Part shown: piece after piece, positions 37,807 to 45,821 of the stretch
Position numbering within the stretch: position 1 is the first letter of the stretch
Layout: every line of letters starts with the position of its first letter
Source: AC-69 sp963751665
GTDB taxonomy: Bacteria; Actinomycetota; UBA4738; HRBIN12
DNA length: 64,000 nucleotides
Direction: 5' to 3'
NCBI GenBank assembly: GCA_963751665.1
Contig: CAVVVF010000001.1
Location: forward strand, 62,001-126,000
Translations under genes and position numbers: made by a program
Notes under the pieces: generated by a model
Told to the model about the DNA's origin: nothing
What the model saw: the letters and a program-made list of their open reading frames with translations, nothing else
Databases searched by the model: none

Positions 37807-38040
37807 CTATCGGTCGTCCTGTCCCTTGCTGAACCGGCCGTGGTCCCCCGCCTCAGGGTGATGCGGCTCTTCCTCCTGGCCGGCGGCGAAGTCGCCCTCG
37901 TGGCGGTGCTGCTCGTCGGGGACCTCCGCCTCCTGCCCTCGGGGGAACCGAGGCTTGCGGTGCTTCTCCGGCGCGTCCTCGTCCTTCTCCTGTCCGCGGG
38001 CGAAGTCCGGACCGACCGGTGCGGGGCTCTGCTCGGCCAT
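37807..38040 (-). CDS. Small acidic protein with repeated F-x-x-G-Q motif
   Basis: 77 residues, starting at ATG 38040 behind AAAGGAG. The protein is hydrophilic, rich in Glu, Asp, His and Arg, and contains four copies of an aromatic-Gly-Gln motif: DFARGQE, RFPRGQE, DFAAGQE and RFSKGQD. It has no signal or membrane segment. The repeats suggest a short linear binding motif used several times. I do not recognise a named family. It is convergent with ctaF and lies upstream of a tRNA-Gln on the same strand. Confidence 0.65.
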   Translation of the reverse strand: MAEQSPAPVGPDFARGQEKDEDAPEKHRKPRFPRGQEAEVPDEQHRHEGDFAAGQEEEPHHPEAGDHGRFSKGQDDR

Positions 38041-38166
38041 CGTGGTCTCCTTTCCACTCCTCTATCTAGTGCTTCGTCTGCCACATACCCAGCGTTCGAG
38101 GAAACGAACGTCGTGCCGAGCGATTTGGGGAGGGAGAGGGGCGAGCCGAGCGGCACCCGAGCCGAC

Positions 38167-38240
38167 TGGCTGGCCCGCCTGGATTCGAACCAGGACTAAC
38201 TGATCCAGAGTCAGTCGGGCTACCGTTACCCCACGGGCCA
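38167..38240 (-). tRNA. tRNA-Gln (anticodon CTG)
   Basis: The minus strand forms a 74-base cloverleaf with encoded CCA. Acceptor TGGCCCG pairs with CGGGCCA, D-loop GGGGTAACGGTAG, anticodon stem ACTGA/TCAGT around CTCTGGA giving anticodon CTG, and T-arm CCTGGTTCGAATCCAGG. No duplicate of its 3' end is seen nearby, so this tRNA does not appear to be an integration site. Confidence 0.95.
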
Positions 38241-38280
38241 AACGTCGCCCGGCCGCCAGGGGCCGGGCCGTCCGATGCTA

Positions 38281-38922
38281 TCAGGCAGCCCCGCCGGCCA
38301 GCGGGAAGACCTTCATGCCGGGCGGAACCGCCGCCTGGAAGGACCCCACCACCTTGAGGAAGTCCGACCGCTCGGCCGCCCACTCCCCTGGGGGGAAGAT
38401 GGCCAGGACGATGTAGCCGACGCCCTGCTGGCCCAGGGTGAACGCCGCGGCGACACCGGCCGTCTTCTCGCCGTCTCGCACGACGTCGGCCACGATCAGC
38501 TCGCCGGCGTTCCCACCGAGCCGCATGTCCTGCTCGATCTGCACGTCCACCACCGGGTTCCCGGTCAGCAACGCCAGAGCCATCTGCGGCAGGTCCTGGA
38601 AGGTGCCCGTCGTGACGACCAGGGCCTCGTACACGGTCTGGTCCTGCTGCCCCGTCGTCTGGGCCAGGTTGGCCAGGCCACCGCCCAACCCGCTCGAGGG
38701 TGTGGGGGAGGGAGCCGGCGGCGTCGAGACCACCCCGGTCAGGACTGAGGGCCCTTGCGAGGGCGGCTCGGCCGGCGCCACGGCGATGTCGTTGGCGGCC
38801 GGGAGGTTCGCGCTGAACAGGCCCTCAGGGTCGTAGTAGCGCGCGAAGTCCCGACTCTTGCCGGACGAGCACCCGACCAGCGCCACCGCCGCCAGGGCCG
38901 CCACGATCGCCGTGCGCCTCAT
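38281..38922 (-). CDS. Lipoprotein of unknown function
   Basis: 213 residues from ATG 38922-38920. The N-terminus MRRTAIVAALAAVALVGCSSG is a textbook lipoprotein signal, so the protein is membrane-anchored outside the cytoplasm. A Pro/Ser-rich linker (about residues 50-80) leads to a C-terminal domain of about 130 residues with alternating hydrophobic strands, including GELIVADVVRDGEKTAG and GVGYIVLAIFPPGEW. No catalytic motif. It is divergent from the HU gene across about 90 bp. Confidence 0.65.
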   Translation of the reverse strand: MRRTAIVAALAAVALVGCSSGKSRDFARYYDPEGLFSANLPAANDIAVAPAEPPSQGPSVLTGVVSTPPAPSPTPSSGLGGGLANLAQTTGQQDQTVYEALVVTTGTFQDLPQMALALLTGNPVVDVQIEQDMRLGGNAGELIVADVVRDGEKTAGVAAAFTLGQQGVGYIVLAIFPPGEWAAERSDFLKVVGSFQAAVPPGMKVFPLAGGAA

Positions 38923-38951
38923 GGCACAATGGTGCCACGGCGTCTCTGGAA

Positions 38952-38981
38952 TTGACCAGCCACCCCCGAAGTCGTTACGTT
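38952..38981 (+). promoter_or_regulatory. Possible promoter for the HU gene
   Basis: TTGACC at 38952-38957 and TACGTT at 38976-38981 are separated by 18 bases and lie 33 bases before the HU start. The -35 element is close to consensus, the -10 is weak. No transcript data; a suggestion from sequence only. Confidence 0.3.
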
Positions 38982-39013
38982 GCAATCATCGGCCTGGGGG
39001 AAGGGCGGATCCC

Positions 39014-39328
39014 ATGAACAAGAACGGCCTCGTCGCGGAGATCGCCAAGCGGACCGGCGCGAGCAAGGCGGACATCGGCCGCACGATCGATGCGGCCATC
39101 AGGGTCATCCGGGAGACGGTGTCCAAGGGCGAGCGCGTCTCGCTCGTGGGGTTCGGGACGTTCGAACGCAAACGGAGGAACCGGCGCGTCGCCCGCAACC
39201 CTCGCAAGCCGGCCACCCCCATCGTCGTCCCGGCCCGGGACCTTCCGTGGTTCATCCCTGGGAAGGAGTTCAAGGAGATGGTGGCCCGCCGCCGGCGGAC
39301 GGTGAGCCGGTCGACTAGTCGAAAGTGA
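39014..39328 (+). CDS. HU family DNA-binding protein
   Basis: 104 residues from ATG 39014. The HU/IHF fold is recognisable: helical dimer region MNKNGLVAEIAKRTGASKADI, then VSLVGFGTFERKRRNRRVARNP, the conserved GFGTF turn and the basic arm, then VPARDLPWFIPGKEFKE with the Pro that intercalates into DNA. A short Arg/Ser-rich tail follows. It binds and bends DNA as a nucleoid protein. Its stop lies within the end of the convergent cold-shock gene (14-bp overlap). Confidence 0.9.
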   Translation: MNKNGLVAEIAKRTGASKADIGRTIDAAIRVIRETVSKGERVSLVGFGTFERKRRNRRVARNPRKPATPIVVPARDLPWFIPGKEFKEMVARRRRTVSRSTSRK

Positions 39329-39524
39329 CGATCCGAAGGGTCCGGGCTATCTTCCGCCCGCCTTCCTCCACCAAGTCGAACTTCACCCGCTGCCCGATCC
39401 GCAGGTACCGGATCCCCGCTCCCTCCACCGAGGTCGGGTCGATGTGGACCTCGGTGCGGTCGTCGGTCAGCAGGGTCCCGGTCCGTTCGCCGTCGTCGAA
39501 GTCCCTAATCGTCCCCTGCGGCAC
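39315..39524 (-). CDS. Cold-shock-domain protein
   Basis: 69 residues from ATG 39524. Starts MPQGTIRDFDDGERTGTLLTDD, which matches the first strands of the OB-fold cold-shock domain, and continues with EVHIDPTSVEGAG and LRIGQRVKFDLVEEGGRK. The RNP1-like aromatic motif (KGFGFI) is replaced by ERTGTLL, so nucleic-acid binding may be altered, as in the short divergent CspA-like proteins of actinobacteria. Transcribed in the same direction as cofC, 10 bases after it, so the two may be one operon. Confidence 0.75.
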   Translation of the reverse strand: MPQGTIRDFDDGERTGTLLTDDRTEVHIDPTSVEGAGIRYLRIGQRVKFDLVEEGGRKIARTLRIVTFD

Positions 39525-39533
39525 GCCGTCCCC

Positions 39534-40178
39534 CTAGGCCTGGGCGGTCAACCGCTCGCGGAGGTCCATCTCCAGGCAGACCTGGCGAGCGCGACCGCGT
39601 CGCCCCGTCGCGAGCAGCGTCAGGATATCCGAAGGCAGGTCCAGGTCGAACGACAGCTCTCGGCGGTCCACCACGGCGGCCGGGAGGCCGCGCGCCTCGG
39701 CCAGGTCCAGGTGCCGGCGGAACGACTGAGGGCCGAATCGAGCCTGGATGGCCCGGGGGGGTCGGCGGAGCAACAGGTTGGTCCCCACCTCGTCGTGCGA
39801 GGGGGCCAGGACCACAGGTCCAAGGGTCCGAAGCGCAGCCGTCAGCGCCTCCGTCGTGATCAGCGGGAGGTCGCCCGGGAGGATGGCGAGCGCATCCGCC
39901 TCCTTCTCCAGGGCCAGGCGCTCCACCTGGCGGATGGCCGAGGCGAGCGGCGGCCTCTCCTCGGGGACCGACCTGACGCCGCGGCGGACGGCGATCTCGA
40001 GCACCACCTCGTCGGGCGAGACCACCCAGGTCTCCCACCCGGTCACCGCCTGGGCCGCGTCGAGGACGTCCTCCAGCATGGCCAGGGTGAGAGCCCCGCG
40101 CTCGAGGGGGGTGAGCCCGGGGGAGACCCGGCGCTTGGCCCCCGCGAGCGATTTCAGCGGTATGGCGATGACGCGCAC
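39534..40178 (-). CDS. cofC: 2-phospho-L-lactate guanylyltransferase (coenzyme F420 synthesis)
   Basis: 214 residues. The opening IPLKSLAGAKRRVSPGLTPLERGALT is the nucleotidyltransferase signature of CofC (KxxxGAKxRL type). Later come ALAILPGDLPLIT, with the metal-binding Asp, and APSHDEVGTNLLLRRPP, typical of CofC/FbiD. It activates 2-phospholactate (or phosphoenolpyruvate in actinobacteria) with GTP for F420 assembly. It shows that this organism likely makes F420, relevant to the LLM-type oxidoreductase at 23 kb. Intact; starts at ATG 40178 and is followed by the cold-shock gene. Confidence 0.85.
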   Translation of the reverse strand: MRVIAIPLKSLAGAKRRVSPGLTPLERGALTLAMLEDVLDAAQAVTGWETWVVSPDEVVLEIAVRRGVRSVPEERPPLASAIRQVERLALEKEADALAILPGDLPLITTEALTAALRTLGPVVLAPSHDEVGTNLLLRRPPRAIQARFGPQSFRRHLDLAEARGLPAAVVDRRELSFDLDLPSDILTLLATGRRGRARQVCLEMDLRERLTAQA

Positions 40179-40247
40179 CGTCCAAGGCTATCGCGGGGGA
40201 TGGGCCTTGCCCCCTGGATACAATCCGGCCACCGAGAGGAGGGCCTC

Positions 40248-40919
40248 CTGGAACCTTGGTACCACGTGGCCAAGGCGGTCGTGCTTCCCCCGCTCAAGCT
40301 GTGGTTCAACTGGCGATTGGAAGGCGTCGAGCGGGTGCCGCGCGAGGGGCCCATCATCATCGCCGGCAACCATCTATCCTACCTCGATCCCCTGGCCCAC
40401 GCGTACTTCGTGGTGCAGGCGGGGCGTCGACCCAGGTTCCTGGCCAAGGCGGAGCTGTTCGAGAACCCGTTCCTTGGCATGGTTCTGCGGGGCGCGGGGC
40501 AGATCCCCGTCCGCCGCGGCACCGGAGACCACAGGCCGCTCGAGGAGGCGGCACGAGCGCTCGAACGAGGCGAGGTGGTCGTGATCTACCCCGAGGGAAC
40601 GAGCGTGACCGAGCACCCCGGTCTCTCCCCGATGCGAGGCAAGACCGGGGCGGCCCGCCTGTCGCTTGCAACCGGCGTCCCCATCCTGCCCGTGGCCACG
40701 TGGGGTGGCCAGTATGTGTGGCGCAAGGGCGCCAGGAAGAGCTTCACGTTCGGCCGTCCCATCTGGCTGAAGGCGGGGGACCCCGTGGACCCCCCGGTCC
40801 ACGGAGAGGACGCGGCCGAGGACCCGGAGCTGGCGCGACGGCTGACGGACGAGCTCATGGGGCGACTCACGCTGCTGGTGGACGATCTGCGGTCCCGCTA
40901 CCCCAAGCGATGGGCGTGA
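40248..40919 (+). CDS. plsC: 1-acyl-sn-glycerol-3-phosphate acyltransferase (PlsC family)
   Basis: About 223 residues. The start is uncertain: conserved sequence begins at LEPWYHVAKA, whose first codon is CTG 40248 preceded by AGGAGG, while the first standard start is GTG 40266. Motif I is NHLSYLDP (NHx4D catalytic pair) and motif III is YPEGTSV, as in PlsC enzymes that acylate lysophosphatidic acid. Membrane-associated, phospholipid synthesis. There is no frame damage. It is followed after 16 bases by a PLP trans-sulfuration gene; no functional link is evident. Confidence 0.8.
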   Translation: MEPWYHVAKAVVLPPLKLWFNWRLEGVERVPREGPIIIAGNHLSYLDPLAHAYFVVQAGRRPRFLAKAELFENPFLGMVLRGAGQIPVRRGTGDHRPLEEAARALERGEVVVIYPEGTSVTEHPGLSPMRGKTGAARLSLATGVPILPVATWGGQYVWRKGARKSFTFGRPIWLKAGDPVDPPVHGEDAAEDPELARRLTDELMGRLTLLVDDLRSRYPKRWA

Positions 40920-40935
40920 GGCTACGCTTGCCAAC

Positions 40936-42120
40936 ATGAGCGAGGAGCGCAGGCGAGGGTTCACCACCCGGGCCATCCACGTCCAACCGCCCCCGATGGA
41001 TCAGGAGACCCCCAGCGTGCCGATCTTCCAGACCTCCACGTTCCGGTTCGCCACGTCGGAGGATTACGCCGAGACCATCAGCTTCCGCCGTCCCGGCTAC
41101 ACGTACACCAGGGGATACGGCAATCCCACGTTGCTCGCGTTCGAACGGGTGATGGCCGAGCTGGAGGGGACGGAGTCGGCGTTCTCGTTCTCGTCGGGGA
41201 TGGCGGCCGTCCACACCGTGGTCACGGCGCTGGCGCGCGCGGGGGACCGCATCGTCGTCAGCAACGAGCTGTACGGGGGCAGCTTCTCGTTGTTCACCAA
41301 GATCCTGCCGCGATACGGGATCGAGGTCACGTTCGTGAGCCCCCACGATCCCGACGCAGTCGCGGCGGCGCTCCCCGGCGCCGCGTTGTTCTACGTCGAG
41401 ACCATCGCCAACCCCAACGTGACGGTGGCGGACCTGGAGGCCTTGGGCGCGGTGTGCCGGCCGAGCGGGGTGCCGGCGGTCGTGGACAACACGTTCGCCT
41501 CGCCGTACCTGTGCAACCCGGCGCGGTTCGGGTTCGAGCACGTGCTCCACTCGGCCACGAAGTACATCGGCGGCCACCACGACCTCACGGGCGGCGTCGT
41601 CGCGACGACCGAGGACGGCATGCGGCAGCTTCGCGACATGGCCATCGAGACCGGCGGCACGATGGCCCCGCTGGAGGCCTGGCTGGCCCTCCGCGGCCTG
41701 ATGACGCTGGAGCTTCGGATGGAGAGGCACTCGCGGAGCGCCCAGGCGCTCGCCGAGTTCCTCCAAGAGCACGCCAAGGTGGAGCGCGCGCACTACCCGG
41801 GACTGGCGTCACACCCCCACCACGAGGTGGCCCGGCGCCTCTTGCCCCGGGGGTGCGGCGGGATGCTGGCTTTCGAGATCGATGGCGGCGTGGAGGCCGG
41901 GATGCGGTTCTGCGACGCGCTGGACCTCGCGTGGATCGCGACGAGCCTGGGGGGCACCCACACGCTCGTCGGCCACGCGGCGTCCACCACCCACCGGCAG
42001 ATGGACCCCGCTGCCCGGCGGGCGGCGGGGATCGCGGACGGCCTGGTCCGGGTGAGCGTGGGCCTGGAGGACGTGGAGGACCTGATCGAGGACTTCGACC
42101 GGGCGCTGGAGAAGGCATGA
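40936..42120 (+). CDS. Cys/Met metabolism PLP enzyme (cystathionine gamma-synthase/lyase or methionine gamma-lyase family)
   Basis: 394 residues from ATG 40936, intact. Family landmarks: YTRGYGNPTLLAFE, SSGMAAVHTV, YGGSFSLF, DNTFASPYL and HSATKYIGGHHDLTGG, with the PLP-binding Lys after SAT. The C-terminus SLGGTHTLVGHAASTTH holds the substrate-binding region. It could be cystathionine gamma-synthase, gamma-lyase or methionine gamma-lyase; these cannot be separated from sequence alone. It overlaps the ddl gene by 4 bases. Confidence 0.85.
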   Translation: MSEERRRGFTTRAIHVQPPPMDQETPSVPIFQTSTFRFATSEDYAETISFRRPGYTYTRGYGNPTLLAFERVMAELEGTESAFSFSSGMAAVHTVVTALARAGDRIVVSNELYGGSFSLFTKILPRYGIEVTFVSPHDPDAVAAALPGAALFYVETIANPNVTVADLEALGAVCRPSGVPAVVDNTFASPYLCNPARFGFEHVLHSATKYIGGHHDLTGGVVATTEDGMRQLRDMAIETGGTMAPLEAWLALRGLMTLELRMERHSRSAQALAEFLQEHAKVERAHYPGLASHPHHEVARRLLPRGCGGMLAFEIDGGVEAGMRFCDALDLAWIATSLGGTHTLVGHAASTTHRQMDPAARRAAGIADGLVRVSVGLEDVEDLIEDFDRALEKA

Positions 42121-43223
42121 GGCGGCGGATCGTCATCCTGTTCGGAGGGCGATCCGCCGAGCACGAGGTGTCGGTGGCCTCGGCCCGCTCGGTGATGGAG
42201 GCCCTGGATCGGGGCCGGTACGAGGTCATCCCCATCGGCGTCACCAGGGAGGGGCGGTGGCAGCTCGTGGCGGGCGGGCCGGCCGCCCTGGCGGCCGGCC
42301 CGACCGGCCACCTTCCCCGGGTGACCGAGGCGTCGGGTCCGGAGGTTGCCCTGGACCAGGAGCCCGGGTCCCAGACCTTGGTCGCCGAGGACGGGTCGAG
42401 GACCCCCATCGACGTCGTGTTCCCGGTCATCCACGGTCCGTACGGGGAGGACGGCTCGATCCAGGGGTTCCTGGAGGTGGCCGGCGTCCCCTACGTGGGG
42501 GCCGGCGTCCTTGGGTCGGCGGTGGGCATGGACAAGGCAGTCCAAAAGGTCCTGTTCCGGGCGGCCGGGATCCCCGTCGTGGAGCACGAGGTGGTGCACG
42601 AACGCGAGTGGGAAGAGGACCCCGAGGCCGTCGAGGCCGGCGCGGAGCACCTGGGGTATCCGCTTTTCGCCAAGCCCGCCTCGCTCGGCTCGTCCGTCGG
42701 CGTGACCAAGGTGCACGGCCGCGGGGACCTCCGCGAGGCGCTGGAGCGAGCGTTCCGGTACGGGCGCAAGGCTCTGCTGGAGAGGGCCGTGGAGGGGGGG
42801 CGCGAGCTCGAGGTCGCCGTGCTCGGCAACGACGATCCGGTGGCCTCCCTCGCCGGCGAGATCGTGCCAAGCCACGAGTTCTACAGCTACGAGGCGAAGT
42901 ACCTCGACGAGAAGGGAGCCGAACTCCTGATCCCGGCGCCCGTTTCGTCCGAGATCATGGAGGAGGCTCAACGGCTGGCCGTGGCGGCCTTCCTCGCGGT
43001 GGACGGTGCCGGGATGGCCCGGGTGGACTTCTTCCTCCGGCCGGCCGGGGAGGTGCTGATCAACGAGATCAACACCATCCCGGGCTTCACGCAAATCTCG
43101 ATGTATCCGAAGCTGTGGCAGGCCTCGGGGCTGTCCTATCCCGAGCTCATCGACCGGCTGGTGGAGCTCGCGGTGGAGCGCCACGAACGGGAGCGGAAGA
43201 AGGGGACGGGCCTCGAGCCCTGA
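42117..43223 (+). CDS. ddl: D-alanine--D-alanine ligase
   Basis: 368 residues from ATG 42117 (ATGA overlap). The ATP-grasp fold is clear: ILFGGRSAEHEVSV at the start, HGPYGEDGSIQGFLE, PLFAKPASLGSSVGVTK (ATP-binding lysine and serine loop), EVAVLGND and INEINTIPGFT (metal-binding Glu/Asn). It joins two D-alanines for peptidoglycan precursors. In the D-Ala-selecting omega loop it reads FYSYEAKYLD, the Tyr-containing (YxxK) form, consistent with D-Ala-D-Ala rather than D-Ala-D-Lac. Intact. Confidence 0.92.
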   Translation: MRRRIVILFGGRSAEHEVSVASARSVMEALDRGRYEVIPIGVTREGRWQLVAGGPAALAAGPTGHLPRVTEASGPEVALDQEPGSQTLVAEDGSRTPIDVVFPVIHGPYGEDGSIQGFLEVAGVPYVGAGVLGSAVGMDKAVQKVLFRAAGIPVVEHEVVHEREWEEDPEAVEAGAEHLGYPLFAKPASLGSSVGVTKVHGRGDLREALERAFRYGRKALLERAVEGGRELEVAVLGNDDPVASLAGEIVPSHEFYSYEAKYLDEKGAELLIPAPVSSEIMEEAQRLAVAAFLAVDGAGMARVDFFLRPAGEVLINEINTIPGFTQISMYPKLWQASGLSYPELIDRLVELAVERHERERKKGTGLEP

Positions 43224-43248
43224 TGGATCGCCCCGCCCCGGGGTGGGC

Positions 43249-43485
43249 CTACAGGTGCACGACGGGGCAGGTCAACGTGCGGGTGATCCCCTCGACCGAC
43301 TGGATCTTGGCTACAACGAGCTTGCCCAGCTCGTCCACGTTCTTGGCCTCGGCCCGGACGATCACGTCGTAGGGGCCCGTCACGTCCTCGGCCTCGGCCA
43401 CGCCCTCGATGTCCCGGACTTCCTTGGCCACCTGGGCCGCCTTGCCCACCTCGGTCTGGATCAGGACGTAGGCCTGGATCACCAC
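43249..43485 (-). CDS. Stand-alone Lrp/AsnC ligand-binding (RAM) domain protein
   Basis: 78 residues, starting at GTG 43485 behind GGGAGG (spacing 6). It matches only the C-terminal RAM/ACT-like domain of Lrp/AsnC regulators: AYVLIQTEVGK, EGVAEAEDVTGPYDVIVRAEAK, and the closing GITRTLTCPVVHL. The DNA-binding helix-turn-helix half is absent. Such stand-alone domains are common in actinobacteria and may sense amino acids by hetero-oligomer formation. Convergent with ddl. Confidence 0.8.
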   Translation of the reverse strand: MVIQAYVLIQTEVGKAAQVAKEVRDIEGVAEAEDVTGPYDVIVRAEAKNVDELGKLVVAKIQSVEGITRTLTCPVVHL

Positions 43486-43583
43486 TGACCTCCCTGGCTC
43501 GCGCGAACCCCCAGCGTATCGACCGGCCCGAGGGCGCGGCAACGCCCATTCCTGGGGCGGTGGCGCGGCGGGATAATCGGGGT

Positions 43584-43769
43584 GTGGCCAAGGCGAAGAA
43601 GAAGAAGCGTGCGAAGGGGACCGGCTTCCTGGAGACGTACCGGTCGATCCGAAAGCCCATGCCGCCGCCGGAGAAGGTGATGAAGGACCGCAAGCGAAAG
43701 CAGGAGCAGGATCGGGCCCGCCGGGAGATCGAGGAGGGAGAAGGGCCACGCTCCCCTGGGACAGAGTGA
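43584..43769 (+). CDS. Small lysine/arginine-rich protein
   Basis: 61 residues from GTG 43584; a GTG eight codons earlier is an alternative start. Strongly basic N-terminus (VAKAKKKKRAKG) followed by FLETYRSIRKPMPPPEKVMKDRKRKQEQ and a Glu-rich tail. No signal or membrane segment. A GGATAAT element 9-15 bases upstream could be a -10 box, suggesting a leaderless transcript. I do not recognise a family; the basic composition suggests nucleic-acid or ribosome contact. It overlaps the next gene by 4 bases. Confidence 0.55.
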   Translation: MAKAKKKKRAKGTGFLETYRSIRKPMPPPEKVMKDRKRKQEQDRARREIEEGEGPRSPGTE

Positions 43770-44407
43770 TCTTCGAGGACCGGGTGGACGCCGGGGAGCG
43801 GCTGGCCAAGGCCCTGCTCGACTACGCCGGCGGGGATGCCGTGGTCCTGGCCATCCCGAGAGGCGGCGTGATCGTCGGCGAGGTGGTCGCGCGGCACCTC
43901 GGCGCGCCCCTCGACGTGGTCGTGCCCCGCAAGATCGGCGCGCCGGGGAACCCGGAGCTGGGGCTCGGCGCCATCGCCCCAGGGGTGCGCGTTCTGGACG
44001 AGAGGATGATCCAGATGCTGGGCGTCTCCCCGCAGTACCTGGAGCAGGAGATCGCCGCGCAGGAGCGGGAGATCGAACGCCGGATGGCGGCCTATCGGGC
44101 CGGCCGGTCGCCCGCGGACGTGGCCGGGAAGGTGGCCATCGTCGTCGACGACGGCGTGGCCACGGGCGGGACGGCCTTGGCAGCCGTCCGGTGGGCCAAG
44201 GCCCAGGGGGCGAGCAAGGTGGTGCTTGCCGTGCCCGTTGGCCCAGGCGCCGCCCTCGGACGGCTGAGCAAGGAGGCCGACGACGTGGTGGTCCTGGCCG
44301 CACCCGAGCCGTTCTTCGCCGTGGGCGAGTGGTACCGCCGGTTCGACCAGGTCTCGGACGAGGAGGTCGTCGCAGCCCTGGCCAGGGCCGCGACGCCCCC
44401 CGGATGA
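43766..44407 (+). CDS. Phosphoribosyltransferase-domain protein
   Basis: 213 residues from GTG 43766. Early DRVDAGERLAKAL and AIPRGGVIVGEVVA, then PRKIGAPGNPELGLGAIA, and the PRPP-binding loop VAIVVDDGVATGGTA. The layout fits the predicted phosphoribosyltransferases (COG1926-like) often seen in actinobacteria, whose base substrate is not established. Not an Apt, Hpt or PyrE orthologue by visible motifs. ATGA overlap with the next gene. Confidence 0.8.
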   Translation: MIFEDRVDAGERLAKALLDYAGGDAVVLAIPRGGVIVGEVVARHLGAPLDVVVPRKIGAPGNPELGLGAIAPGVRVLDERMIQMLGVSPQYLEQEIAAQEREIERRMAAYRAGRSPADVAGKVAIVVDDGVATGGTALAAVRWAKAQGASKVVLAVPVGPGAALGRLSKEADDVVVLAAPEPFFAVGEWYRRFDQVSDEEVVAALARAATPPG

Positions 44408-44715
44408 ACGTCCTCGAGCTCGTTGTGGCAGGCGCGTTCGCTCTCGGAGGCCTTCGCTCGCTGTGGACGTGGTCGCGCCGCCCGTTCGAGGGCGCCGACG
44501 TCGCCGACCACGTGTTGTACGCCCTGTACGTCACCGGCCGCGCGGGGCTGTGGTTCGCGTTCGCCGGCCTGTTCCTGATCTATTCGCTCACGAGCGTCGA
44601 CGGCAAGCCCACGAACGACTTCGACCGGTTCCGGTGGTACTTCATGGTGCCGATCGGGCTCGCCGTGCTCCAGCTCCTCGCCGGATTCGCCCTGGGCCGT
44701 CGCGCTTCGGACTGA
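44404..44715 (+). CDS. Small integral membrane protein
   Basis: 103 residues from ATG 44404 overlapping the upstream stop. Three hydrophobic segments (LELVVAGAFALGGL, GLWFAFAGLFLIYSL and FMVPIGLAVLQLLAGFAL) with a basic loop SRRPFEG. No catalytic motif or known family. Co-transcription with the phosphoribosyltransferase gene is likely. Confidence 0.6.
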   Translation: MNVLELVVAGAFALGGLRSLWTWSRRPFEGADVADHVLYALYVTGRAGLWFAFAGLFLIYSLTSVDGKPTNDFDRFRWYFMVPIGLAVLQLLAGFALGRRASD

Positions 44716-44798
44716 GCTCGTCGCGATGCTGTTGCGAACGTACGGCGTTCTCGCGGTGGCCCTCGAACCGGGAAGCCGTGGGATGCTATGAGGTACCT

Positions 44799-45821
44799 AT
44801 GGCCCGCCTGCTGAGGTCCCGCTCGGCGTTCGCCGCGGCGGCCCTGACCGTCACCATCGTGTTGGCGGCGGGATGGCTTTCTGTCGGCCGGGCCGCACCG
44901 ACGCCCGACCTGCCGTCGGTGTCCCCCGTCTCCCTCATCGCCTCCACCCTTCGGGCGGTGGCGGATCGCACGCCCGTCTCCGGGACGGTGAAGACCCACG
45001 TGGACCTGGGGATCCCCCAGCTCCCCGCGGGCCTGGGCGATCCGGCGGGACCGGCAGGGATCCTCCTGGCCGACCAGACGTTCAAGGTGTGGTACGGCCC
45101 CGACGGCGTCCGGGTGGCGCAGATCCTGCCGTTCGGCGAACGTGACCTCGTGGCCGACCGGACCGACGTCTGGTTCTGGGACGCGCAGCGGTTCACGGCA
45201 TGGCACTACGCCGTGGACGAGGCCGCGCCCCATCAGGCTCCGCCGTCGCTCGGCGACCTGACCCAGTTGGTGTCGAAGGTCCTGCGGGACGACCGGTCGT
45301 ACCTCGCGGCCACCGTGGCCGAACCCCAGGTGGTCGCGGGCAGGGATGCGTACGTGCTTCGCCTCACCCCGGCCACGAACGACACCTTGCTCGGAAGTAT
45401 CGACGTCGCGATCGACGCCGAGACCCGGATGCCGCTTCGGCTCCAGATGTTCCCCCGAGGGGGCTCGACGGCGGTGCTGGAGGCCGGGTACGCGTCGGTC
45501 GCGTTCGAACCGGTGGACGCATCCATGTTCACGTTCGCCCCACCGCAGGATGCGATGGTGAAGCAGGTGAGCGACGAGGGCCCAGGCGCTCCCGGTTTCT
45601 CTGGAACGCAGCCGATCCAGGGCGTGCGCGTGTTCGGCCGGGGGTTCGGCATGATCCTCGCCGTCCGCGTATCGGACGTGCCGGCCGACGTCCGGCCCCT
45701 GTTCCCGTACGCGGGGCCCCTCGGCTCGGCCGACGTGGTGAACCGGGGCGACCATTCGTGGTTGGTGGTCGGTCTGGTTCGGCCCGCGGCGCTCGCGGAG
45801 GTGGAGCCGAAGCTCCCGTGA
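44799..45821 (+). CDS. LolA-like exported protein (outer-membrane lipoprotein sorting/DUF2092-type fold)
   Basis: 340 residues from ATG 44799. Signal-anchor or signal peptide ending near LSVGRAAPT. The body alternates strands in the style of LolA-fold proteins: SGTVKTHVDLGIPQLP, VRVAQILPFGERDLVADRTDVWFWDA, then YVLRLTPATND and SIDVAIDAETRMPLRLQMF. In actinobacteria such proteins bind lipids or act in export; there is no outer membrane to serve. It overlaps an ABC ATPase by 4 bases, so the three genes probably form an export system. Intact. Confidence 0.7.
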   Translation: MARLLRSRSAFAAAALTVTIVLAAGWLSVGRAAPTPDLPSVSPVSLIASTLRAVADRTPVSGTVKTHVDLGIPQLPAGLGDPAGPAGILLADQTFKVWYGPDGVRVAQILPFGERDLVADRTDVWFWDAQRFTAWHYAVDEAAPHQAPPSLGDLTQLVSKVLRDDRSYLAATVAEPQVVAGRDAYVLRLTPATNDTLLGSIDVAIDAETRMPLRLQMFPRGGSTAVLEAGYASVAFEPVDASMFTFAPPQDAMVKQVSDEGPGAPGFSGTQPIQGVRVFGRGFGMILAVRVSDVPADVRPLFPYAGPLGSADVVNRGDHSWLVVGLVRPAALAEVEPKLP

